The notes beneath the pieces were generated by a model that searched no databases, was not told where the DNA came from, and was given only the letters and a program-made list of their open reading frames with translations. The position numbers were made by a program, and so were the translations under genes. 64,000 bases of DNA from Rossellomorea marisflavi (GTDB lineage Bacteria; Bacillota; Bacilli; Bacillales; Bacillaceae_B): contig NZ_LGUE01000001.1 of NCBI RefSeq assembly GCF_001274775.1, positions 962,334 to 1,026,333 on the forward strand. Reading direction: 5' to 3'. This document shows, one piece after another, positions 57,725 through 64,000 of the stretch. The stretch's first letter is position 1. Each line of letters starts with the position of its first letter.

Positions 57725-58882
57725 TCAATAAGGACGGAACTGACCAAATTCACCTGTTATATACGCACGTTTTCCATTGTAGATGACTTCCCAGTAGCCG
57801 GTAGGACTATTCCTCCCTTTAACCGAGCCAGCAACCCGTATGGTCTGGCCTCGATTGATGGTACCGAGATTGACGGATGCAAGTCGATCCGGTCGGTCTT
57901 GGATGATGGCAGCATTCGCCACCCCGATGATGGTGATTTCTCCGATGGCTTTAATCGACGGTGATGATGGGGGCTGAGGTGAACTGGTACCAGGACCGAC
58001 GACTTTCACAAACTGAGGGGACGCCGTCACATAGTAGGTGTTTCCTTTGGAATTCTTCACTTCATACATCTGGGCACCTTCTACGTTCAGCTTCGCTGTA
58101 ATAGTAGGAAAGCCAAACCCGAATGCAAGTTTTCCTGCCACGAACGCTTGGTCGAAGGTCGGTTTAGAATAAAAATTCAATTGATCCGCACCTCGGTAGA
58201 TCGATTCAACACGTTTTCCAATCTCACTACCATTTACAGGCTTTTGGGTTGGGGATGGAGCTGGGGCAGGAGCAGGCGCGCTTCCCCCTACATAAGGCAC
58301 ACCGAAATACTCACAGATTCCCTGTGCCTCTTCGCGTGCCCTTTCCTGTTGGAAGGTCTGATTGATCATTAGTAAGGATTCCTTGCGGTTATCCATGAAC
58401 CCATTCTCAATCAAGATGGCAGCATTCTTGAACTCGCGGGTGATATGAAGATTTTGTTCGATGATTCCCCTGAACTTCTGACGGGGGTTTTGACGGATAT
58501 ATTTTGCCACCGTTTCTGCGAATTGTCTTCCAACTGCATCTCCCGGGTAAATATGGATGGAATGTCCTTCAGGATCATTGCCGCCGGGGTCGAAGCGGTC
58601 TTTCAAAGCATTGAAATGATTGGAAACAAGCGCGTCCGCATTCAGGAAATTGGCGAGATCCGTCCTTTCTTTTAATGGGGTATCCACATCTGTAGGGGCA
58701 GTCAAAACCGTTCTGAAACCACATCTCTCCAGCTCGATCTTGAGATAATTCGTCACAGCAGCATTGAATTCATTTTCACGGATCTGTCTTCCAAGGGATT
58801 CGATATAAGGGGTCCTTTTCCCCGCAGTTTCCATTCCATGCCCGTCATCAAGTGCAATTAAAAAGTCACTGGCCTTAGCCAT
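57725..58882 (-). CDS. N-acetylmuramoyl-L-alanine amidase (Amidase_3) without signal peptide
   Basis: A 385-residue zinc amidase. Amidase_3 domain at 1-200 with His15 (DDGHG), Glu38, His89 (SNHFNA) and Glu159 (ILIENGFMDN), then a Pro/Ala linker (APAPAPAPSPTQKPV), a beta-rich part and a C-terminal SH3-like domain from about 310 (GEITIIGVANAAI ... GYWEVIYNGKRAYI). No signal peptide is visible, as in mother-cell lysis amidases such as CwlC. AAAGGAG is eight bases before the ATG at 58882; earlier ATG and GTG codons are too close. Confidence 0.85.
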   Translation of the reverse strand: MAKASDFLIALDDGHGMETAGKRTPYIESLGRQIRENEFNAAVTNYLKIELERCGFRTVLTAPTDVDTPLKERTDLANFLNADALVSNHFNALKDRFDPGGNDPEGHSIHIYPGDAVGRQFAETVAKYIRQNPRQKFRGIIEQNLHITREFKNAAILIENGFMDNRKESLLMINQTFQQERAREEAQGICEYFGVPYVGGSAPAPAPAPSPTQKPVNGSEIGKRVESIYRGADQLNFYSKPTFDQAFVAGKLAFGFGFPTITAKLNVEGAQMYEVKNSKGNTYYVTASPQFVKVVGPGTSSPQPPSSPSIKAIGEITIIGVANAAIIQDRPDRLASVNLGTINRGQTIRVAGSVKGRNSPTGYWEVIYNGKRAYITGEFGQFRPY

Positions 58883-58958
58883 AATCATCACTCCTTTTAC
58901 GTTACTATATGAAAAGCTCGTCCTTTTGGGAACGGCTTACATCCATTCACCGTAACAT

Positions 58959-58987
58959 TTGACAGAATAGATATTTCTCCTTATGAT
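58959..58987 (+). promoter_or_regulatory. Sigma-A promoter of the riboswitch-controlled transcript
   Basis: TTGACA (58959-58964), a 17-base spacer and TATGAT (58982-58987): an almost perfect housekeeping promoter; start of transcription near 58995. Confidence 0.8.
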
Positions 58988-59004
58988 AATCTCAACTGAA
59001 TCCC

Positions 59005-59143
59005 ATAAAGGGGAGTAGCTTATACGATGAGGTCGTCATTACGGGGTGAAGACCCCCGGCTTCATCGGCAACATTGTTGTTAGCGAGACCTTTACCGGAA
59101 GTATGTGGCTAAATGTGGCATCTCTTCGTGGTAAAGGTCTTTT
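59005..59143 (+). promoter_or_regulatory. yybP-ykoY (Mn2+) riboswitch with terminator platform
   Basis: The aptamer starts with the signature AAAGGGGAGTAGC (59008-59020) and ends with GTTAGCGAGACCTTTACC (59079-59096); P1 pairs AAAGG with CCTTT, and between them are the usual two arms with the GGGGTG loop and CGGCAACA element. The 3' strand AGACCTTTACC (59086-59096) can instead pair perfectly with GGTAAAGGTCT (59130-59140) followed by TTTT, an 11-bp terminator. In known members Mn2+ stabilises P1 and so turns the gene on. Confidence 0.9.
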
Positions 59144-59171
59144 ACGTTCAATAGATAAAAGGAGGATCCCT

Positions 59172-59558
59172 ATGTTACTGCGAAAATACATGTCCTTAAA
59201 CGGTGTCGGCTCAGCAATGATTGATTTGACCCTTCCAAAAGATCATTACCGAAAAGGTGAAAAACTATCAGGGAAATTCCATATCAACGGGGGGATCGTG
59301 GACCAGCTCCTGACAAAAATCGAATGTCAGCTTGTCATGATCTATGAGAACGGTAAGAAAGAAGAGATTATCGATACGAGGATCGTGGCGATCACTCATG
59401 CTCTTGAGACTGAAGAGAAGGATATGTATTCATTCGTTTACCAGATTCCAGATGATCTGCCGGGTGAACACGCAGGAGCAAGGTACCTATTCAGGACAAA
59501 GCTCAAGTTCGAGGAAGGACAAGATAGCGTGGATGAGGATTACGTCACGATTCAATAA
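59172..59558 (+). CDS. Half-length Spo0M-like protein, copy 2, under an Mn2+ riboswitch
   Basis: A 128-residue protein of the Spo0M N-terminal arrestin-like type: GVGSAMIDLTLPKDHYRKGE, LSGKFHINGGIVDQLLTKIE, and FVYQIPDDLPGEHAGARY. It shares length and layout with the copy at 53794. AAAGGAGG precedes the ATG at 59172. The leader is a complete Mn2+ riboswitch, which normally controls TerC, MntP or P-type ATPase metal exporters; no such gene follows before the terminator at 59601. The protein may therefore act in manganese handling or in a Mn-dependent sporulation step. Confidence 0.8.
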   Translation: MLLRKYMSLNGVGSAMIDLTLPKDHYRKGEKLSGKFHINGGIVDQLLTKIECQLVMIYENGKKEEIIDTRIVAITHALETEEKDMYSFVYQIPDDLPGEHAGARYLFRTKLKFEEGQDSVDEDYVTIQ

Positions 59559-59600
59559 CAATAGAAAAGAAGCTGGGACAAGAGTGTTTTAGTCATAGTA

Positions 59601-59638
59601 AAACCCGAACGATCTTGTCTGAGAAAGTTCGGGTTTTT
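59601..59638 (+). terminator. Terminator after the second Spo0M-like gene
   Basis: AAACCCGAAC and GTTCGGGTTT form a perfect stem with a 16-base loop, followed by TTG. Confidence 0.85.
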
Positions 59639-59673
59639 GATTTGTTTCATGACCATTACTATTTACTTGTTCC

Positions 59674-59793
59674 TAGCGGTTGATTGGAGTGCAAGACGAA
59701 GACTCCGGCGGGAAGAATGGCTCCCCGCAGGCGTGCCGAGGAGGCTCACGGGCTACCCGCGGAAAGCGAAGTCTTGCACGGAAATCATGAGCG
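59674..59793. repeat. Bacillaceae dispersed repeat with long hairpin potential
   Basis: Inverted arms TGATTGGAGTGCAAGAC (59681-59697) and GTCTTGCACGGAAATCA (59771-59787) enclose a GC-rich core with GACTCCGGCGGG and CCCGCGGAAAGCGAAG. This looks like the known high-copy non-coding repeat of Bacillaceae (GACTCC-GCGGGA ... GCGGAAAGCGAA). It should fold as an extended hairpin. AGCGG occurs at both outer ends. Confidence 0.65.
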
Positions 59794-59865
59794 GTATTAA
59801 GAAGCCATGCTGATATTGGTCGTCATGACCTTTTTTGTTTTGTCTCAATCTCTTAAATAAGACTA

Positions 59866-60324
59866 TTATAGCTGTTTAGACATAATAATATTGGTCGGCT
59901 CAAACCCTGTGCCTGTATAAAGTCCGATGGCTGTCTTGTTATGACCGAACACGTGAAGTGTAATTTTCTCCATCCCCATATCCCGGCTGAGCTCTTCCAA
60001 TGCCTGAAGCGTCTGTTTTCCATATCCCATGCCCCGCTTGCTTTCGAGCATCTCAATATCAAATATGTAATTTTCCTTCATTTCGTTATTGGCATGAAAC
60101 CATAATACCCCAACGTTTTCCCCCTCGTCCATGACGGTGAACAGATGGTGATCCTGTGTATCCTTCCCTTGTGGCAGAAGCTTCTGAAATTCTCTCTCAG
60201 ACTCTTCAATTGCCGTTTCTTCCTTGAAATTACCGGCTTTTACTTTCTCCGCGGCGTAAGAAGCGACGCTTCTATTCCTCCATACTTCAAACTCATGATC
60301 ACTCATTTTCTTCAGTTCAACCAT
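59866..60324 (-). CDS. GNAT family acetyltransferase
   Basis: A 152-residue N-acetyltransferase. The acetyl-CoA loop SKRGMGYGKQTLQAL (about 95-109) has the R-x-x-G-x-G/A pattern, followed by VFGHNKTAIGLYTGTGFEP. The substrate is unknown. AGGAGG precedes the ATG, eight to nine bases before it. It lies behind the ABC transporter pair and could be in the same transcript (15-base gap). Confidence 0.85.
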   Translation of the reverse strand: MVELKKMSDHEFEVWRNRSVASYAAEKVKAGNFKEETAIEESEREFQKLLPQGKDTQDHHLFTVMDEGENVGVLWFHANNEMKENYIFDIEMLESKRGMGYGKQTLQALEELSRDMGMEKITLHVFGHNKTAIGLYTGTGFEPTNIIMSKQL

Positions 60325-60339
60325 GTAGATTCCTCCTAG

Positions 60340-61479
60340 TTAAAAATAAACCGACCAGATTGTCGAGATTATCGTGATTGTCCCTGTCCAGATAAGGACG
60401 GGCGTTCCGAGCCACTTACCAAATCTGTTGGCAGCAGCGTACTCCGCCTCTTGATCAAATGGCGCCACTTCAAAGAACCGGTTGCCCATGAGCTTCTTGA
60501 AAATGGTATGGAGCCAGAAGGTCATGAAAATGAGGATACCCCCAAACAGCAACCACTTCAATAAAAGGGGAAGGAACAGAATTCCGGCTGTGGTGATGGA
60601 AATCATCTGTATATATGTCCGAAAGAAAGTTCCATTACGTAAAAATGCCTTTAAACATAGTTCCAGGATTCCATTTTCAGCTGTCCGTTCCCGGAACAAA
60701 CGACTGGAGCTCCTGAACAAGATCAATGGCCTGCCACGTTTCCCTCCTTTTTCTTTTTCTATTTGAGAGGAAAGGCTATACACCAGGTTTACATACTGAT
60801 TTCTTTCCGATTGCTCGGTCTCCACTTCACTTAGGAAATCCCCTGTACTTTTCACCCCTTGAACGAAGTAACCCATGACCGTCGACAGCAGGACCAACAA
60901 TGCCACGAACCCGTATATCGGTGAATCCGCATCCGTTGAGACCAGTACAAAGACTGCTACCATCAATAGCATCAGGGCTCCCCTTGACCATTTTCCCGCT
61001 ATGTATTTCTTCATGAGCAGCACTGACCATTTTAGTAAGACGAATAGAATGAAGATCACGGCTATAGTCAAGGGACGTTCATTATAAATGTTCAGGAATA
61101 TGGGAAGTGAGAGGGCGATAGGTAAAATGAGTGACATCAGGATCTGTCCCAGGGTGACCATTAAGCCCAGTCTTTTAAGTCCAATGACTTGCTTCTTCTT
61201 TTCTATCAGGAACAATAGATCCGGCTCTAGGACATAGGTGCGAATGTTTCCCCCGAGTGTCATGAAGCCCAACATAGACAGAAGGATCCAGACCGGGATA
61301 CCAGAAGCCCAATAGGATTCCGTTTCAGTCCACCAATCCCGATAGAAAAAAGGCGCCATGAATGCAAGCGGAACTACAAGGTAGAGGGCGATCGTCCAGT
61401 CGATGACCGAGCGGATCACCTTCCATTTCTGCCGCCACTCATCCTTGAATCGATGCCGAAAAATGGGCCAGACCACCAT
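60340..61479 (-). CDS. EcsB/YthQ-like ABC transporter permease
   Basis: A 379-residue polytopic membrane protein with a hydrophilic middle (about 215-255) and about eight membrane segments in two sets, plus the EcsB-like opening RHRFKDEWRQKWKVIRSVID. It pairs with the ATPase upstream, whose last 41 bases overlap its start. B. subtilis YthPQ and EcsAB are such two-gene exporters; the cargo is unknown. GGGGGAGGAGA lies just before the ATG. Confidence 0.8.
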   Translation of the reverse strand: MVVWPIFRHRFKDEWRQKWKVIRSVIDWTIALYLVVPLAFMAPFFYRDWWTETESYWASGIPVWILLSMLGFMTLGGNIRTYVLEPDLLFLIEKKKQVIGLKRLGLMVTLGQILMSLILPIALSLPIFLNIYNERPLTIAVIFILFVLLKWSVLLMKKYIAGKWSRGALMLLMVAVFVLVSTDADSPIYGFVALLVLLSTVMGYFVQGVKSTGDFLSEVETEQSERNQYVNLVYSLSSQIEKEKGGKRGRPLILFRSSSRLFRERTAENGILELCLKAFLRNGTFFRTYIQMISITTAGILFLPLLLKWLLFGGILIFMTFWLHTIFKKLMGNRFFEVAPFDQEAEYAAANRFGKWLGTPVLIWTGTITIISTIWSVYF

Positions 61480-62173
61480 TCTCCTCCCCCTCTGTCAACG
61501 CATCGAAGCAATCGAATAGCGAGCCTGCTGGGAGTCCGCTCTTTCTCCGGATGGCCTTCAGGTCCCCCTCGACGATCATTTTCCCTTCTGCTACCAGTAC
61601 AAAGCGGTCGCAGATCCGCTCGGCAGTGTCAAGGATATGGGTCGACATCAGGACGCCCGCTCCCCTTCTACGCTCAGTTTCCAAAAGGGCGAGGAGTTTC
61701 TTCACGGCAGTCGGATCAAGCCCCATGAACGGCTCATCAATGATATAAAGATCCGGCTCTTTCAGAAACGCCAGGATCAGCATCATTTTTTGTTGCATCC
61801 CTTTTGAGAACTGATCAGGATAATGATGAAGGACATGGGTCAATCGGAAGTAGCTGACCAGGCTAGTCACTTTTTCTTCAAAGGCTGTCGGTTCTCCTCC
61901 AATGGTCGTGTACAGAAAGTCGATATGTTCCCTCATCGTCAGCCGTTCATAAAAAATCGGACGTTCCGGTATATACGCATAGGGAGAAATCTCGACCGTT
62001 CCCTTCACATGCTTCATAAGACCAAGGATGGTTTTGATTGTTGTGCTTTTCCCCGCACCGTTGGGCCCGATCAGCCCCACAAGCTCACCCTTCCCGACCG
62101 CAAATGAAATGTCTTGCAGAATCAGATCATCCCGGCCATACCCTGCTTCTTGAATGGTTGTGTTCAATATCAT
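61439..62173 (-). CDS. ABC transporter ATP-binding protein (EcsA/YthP-like)
   Basis: A 244-residue ATPase: Walker A GPNGAGKST (36-44), signature FSKGMQQK in place of LSGGQ, Walker B LYIIDEPFMGLD and STHIL switch His. It powers the following EcsB-like permease. The ATG at 62173 has GGAGG seven bases upstream; the ATG two codons earlier almost touches it. The stop lies 41 bases inside the permease gene, a coupling typical of this transporter class. Confidence 0.9.
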   Translation of the reverse strand: MILNTTIQEAGYGRDDLILQDISFAVGKGELVGLIGPNGAGKSTTIKTILGLMKHVKGTVEISPYAYIPERPIFYERLTMREHIDFLYTTIGGEPTAFEEKVTSLVSYFRLTHVLHHYPDQFSKGMQQKMMLILAFLKEPDLYIIDEPFMGLDPTAVKKLLALLETERRRGAGVLMSTHILDTAERICDRFVLVAEGKMIVEGDLKAIRRKSGLPAGSLFDCFDALTEGEENGGLAHFSASIQG

Positions 62174-62218
62174 ATTCATGCCTCCATAGACTGACTATCC
62201 CTTCTTATTCTACCATTA

Positions 62219-63487
62219 TCATCCAATGTTTGTGGAGTGGGAATTTTCAGGTAAATGGAGATCCTCGGCAGACAACTCATGTGAACTTGGAAGCCTGCGG
62301 AGCTTCGAGACACTTAACCAGAAGATCGAAATGAAGACGATGGCGCCTGCTGCCGACATGAAGATGATGCCGCTTCCCCACCTGTCGGCCATACTCCCCC
62401 CAAAAAGGGAGCCAAGGGGCATGGCCACAGCACTCATGGACGCGACAACCGAAAATACCCTTCCCATCAGATGCGGTGGCAAGATGGACTGGATGGCAGC
62501 CCCCGTAATGACATTCGTTGCACCGATGGGTAGCCAGGCCAGGCCAAACAATATAGCCCCGATTATGGAAATACCCGAAAGACCAGACAAGATCCAGCTG
62601 GCCCCGCCTAGTAAATACAATATAATGGTTAACCGGCCAAGCGGAAACCTGAAGAGAACGGGAGCGAATAGTGCACCAGTCAGAAGACCAAGTGAAATGG
62701 CTCCAAGATACCATCCATACCAGGATGCTCCTGCTGATTCACCCGTGTATACAGGCAGGATGGCATATGTAGCACCGATGGCCCCATTTGCAATCACGGA
62801 CGCGACCAGGAAGATGGCCATATACGAGCGAAAAACAATCATCATCCCTTCTGTAAGCTCATGCTTATACAGAATGGTCGATTCTTTCAACGTCCTTTTC
62901 GTGGTATTTTTTTTCGCCGGGAAGCGAAGGGCGCTGTATACTAATGCGGCTGCTAAGAACACAGCAGAATCCATCATGAAGAGGGTTATGGCACCGATCA
63001 ATGGGAGAAGGATTCCGGTAAGGGCATTGAAGATCATGTCGACTCCCTGATAGGCGAACGTAAACAGAGCGTTCCCTTTTACAAGCTGTTCTTTTTTGAT
63101 GATCCGTGGCAAGACGGCTGTTTGGGCGGGATACGTAAACTGATTCATCATGGATACTATCGGCATGATCGTCAAGATCACGGCCACATTCAAATAACCT
63201 ATGAAATGGGCAACCGGAATCATCAGGATCAATCCAGCCTGAAGTAGCTGTACGATGGTCAGCAGCTTTTTTGTACTGAAACGATCGACCAGTGGACCAA
63301 TCAAGAACTGCAGCACCGTCGGCAGCATGGTGAGGAAACCGGCCAAGCCCGTATAAAAGGCACTCCCTCCCAGTTCGTACACAAGCCACATGGCGGCAAC
63401 ATAGTAGATGCTGTCCCCCATATTCGATAGGATCCTGCCTGTAAACATGAAGCTGAAGTTTCGATTTCTAAACAAATGCTCTTTCAT
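62219..63487 (-). CDS. MFS transporter (multidrug or macrolide-efflux type)
   Basis: A 422-residue MFS protein with twelve hydrophobic segments. The start NFSFMFTGRILSNMGDSIYYVAAMWLV and LVDRFSTKKLLTIVQLLQA (motif A-like) resemble the MefE/YfmO-type enterobactin/macrolide efflux group (MFS_3). Substrate unknown. AGGAGA lies 11 bases before the ATG chosen at 63487; ATG or GTG three to four codons earlier are nearer to it. Confidence 0.85.
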   Translation of the reverse strand: MKEHLFRNRNFSFMFTGRILSNMGDSIYYVAAMWLVYELGGSAFYTGLAGFLTMLPTVLQFLIGPLVDRFSTKKLLTIVQLLQAGLILMIPVAHFIGYLNVAVILTIMPIVSMMNQFTYPAQTAVLPRIIKKEQLVKGNALFTFAYQGVDMIFNALTGILLPLIGAITLFMMDSAVFLAAALVYSALRFPAKKNTTKRTLKESTILYKHELTEGMMIVFRSYMAIFLVASVIANGAIGATYAILPVYTGESAGASWYGWYLGAISLGLLTGALFAPVLFRFPLGRLTIILYLLGGASWILSGLSGISIIGAILFGLAWLPIGATNVITGAAIQSILPPHLMGRVFSVVASMSAVAMPLGSLFGGSMADRWGSGIIFMSAAGAIVFISIFWLSVSKLRRLPSSHELSAEDLHLPENSHSTNIG

Positions 63488-63574
63488 CCCGTTCACCATC
63501 TCCTGACAGTAAGTTTTTTTTGACCGTCAAAGTAAAAAAAATATACTCAGTTAAAATTATTTTACCGTTGTACT

Positions 63575-63602
63575 AAAAGAAAAGACCTTCTCACTGGTCT
63601 TT
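63575..63602 (-). terminator. Terminator overlapping the stop of the last gene
   Basis: AAAGACC and GGTCTTT pair; on the minus strand TTTTCTTTTAG follows. The stop codon at 63591 lies inside the stem-loop. Confidence 0.7.
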
Positions 63603-64000
63603 GTCTTTTACTCTTTCAAAAACAGGCTCTTCTACCCGGAAACCGTAGTTGGATACAAAATATCTCTTTTTGCTCGACGCCTCTTCTGCTTCCGCGCGGC
63701 GATCAAGTTCTTCCATCAGTTTGAATTGTTCCTTGATGTACCACTTGAAGGTATCTTCCGAAGCTTGTATTTCCCAGGATGACGCCATCATATTCCACTC
63801 AGAAGGATCTTCACTCGAATCAACATCTTCAAGTGCTTCAGATGGTGCAGATAATAGCTTCGATGTCGTCTGTTCCATCATTTCAAGCATGAGATATTGT
63901 TTCATATCGCTGATTTCCTTTGTGTGTGGGAAAAGACTTGAATGGGGATAGAAACCTGTTGCCACAGACTGATAGAACTTTTGAATAATGCCATTTTTCT
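63591..64000 (-). CDS. Unknown protein, probably incomplete at the right edge
   Basis: The frame is open from the stop at 63591 to the window edge and reads NGIIQKFYQSVATGFYPHSS, then LFPHTKEISDMKQYLMLEMM, which looks like coding sequence, so the true start probably lies beyond base 64000. Within the window an ATG at 63905 with AAAGGA ten bases upstream would give a 104-residue protein. Both versions are acidic and helical (EAEEASSKKRYF near the C terminus). No family recognised. Confidence 0.55.
   Translation of the reverse strand, partial: KNGIIQKFYQSVATGFYPHSSLFPHTKEISDMKQYLMLEMMEQTTSKLLSAPSEALEDVDSSEDPSEWNMMASSWEIQASEDTFKWYIKEQFKLMEELDRRAEAEEASSKKRYFVSNYGFRVEEPVFERVKDKDQ

Noticed and set aside
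59046..59171. N-terminal extension of the second Spo0M-like protein
   Set aside because: The extension is the riboswitch and terminator sequence read as codons; the ATG at 59172 has its own strong ribosome site.
62226..63050. Long open frame of 274 codons on the plus strand
   Set aside because: It lies antisense inside the MFS gene, has no ribosome site and a composition typical of a complementary-strand shadow.

Overview
The window is chromosomal DNA of a spore-forming Bacillaceae (Bacillus sensu lato; a Rossellomorea-like marine or soil species is my guess from protein flavour). The evidence is a long block syntenic with Bacillus subtilis alsT-parC-parE-yneT-plsY-yneR-yneQ-yneP-tlp-sspN-yneN-citB-sspO/P, several small acid-soluble spore protein genes, a YjcZ-type spore peptide, Spo0M-like proteins, and G-rich Shine-Dalgarno sequences in front of nearly every gene. 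I see no rRNA, tRNA, CRISPR, IS element or prophage. Coding is mostly on the minus strand and dense.

Layout. 1-7987: mixed metabolic and accessory genes (VOC, NUDIX, DUF4256, a CNNM/CBS ion-efflux protein, a staygreen homologue, a secreted VCBS-like protein, a divergent EamA exporter/MocR regulator pair). 8013-24243: the conserved block, with AlsT, topoisomerase IV, PlsY, the Yne proteins, spore proteins and aconitase. A NCS2 permease, a CapA-like protein and a 48-residue FbpB peptide sit inside the block. The aconitase promoter carries a CcpC-type dyad, and sspO next to it looks decayed. 24314-39731: Hsp20-like protein, UPF1-like helicase, lytic transglycosylase, BCCT transporter, two 3D-domain wall proteins, methionine aminopeptidase, LrgAB/CidAB-type pair, DJ-1 family protein, topoisomerase III, M24 peptidase, SDR. 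39882-44889: a complete glycerol regulon glpP-glpFK-glpD with two matching GlpP-type antitermination leaders and a cre-like site. 45030-64000: DUF805, M29 aminopeptidase with a serine hydrolase that appears to start at ATT, D,D-carboxypeptidase, SET-domain protein, nucleotidyltransferases, class B PBP, two half-length Spo0M-like proteins, azoreductase with MhqR-like operators, muramoyl-alanine amidase, GNAT, an EcsAB/YthPQ-type ABC transporter, an MFS exporter and an incomplete gene at the right edge.

The most unusual observation is at 58959-59558. A sigma-A promoter drives a clear yybP-ykoY (Mn2+) riboswitch with a perfect 11-bp terminator stem, and the first gene behind it is not a TerC or MntP type Mn exporter but a 128-residue Spo0M/arrestin-like protein. 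A second half-length Spo0M-like gene at 53794-54186 has instead a Spo0A-box-like site and an ordinary promoter. Two short arrestin-fold paralogues therefore appear to be wired to different signals, manganese and sporulation entry.

How the genes work together: GlpF, GlpK and GlpD import and oxidise glycerol under GlpP and probably CcpA control; ParE and ParC are translationally coupled subunits of one enzyme; PbpA-like PBP, DacA-like PBP, the 3D proteins, the transglycosylase and the amidase build and trim the wall; SspN, Tlp and SspP belong to the spore core. All assignments come from reading the sequence without database searches.
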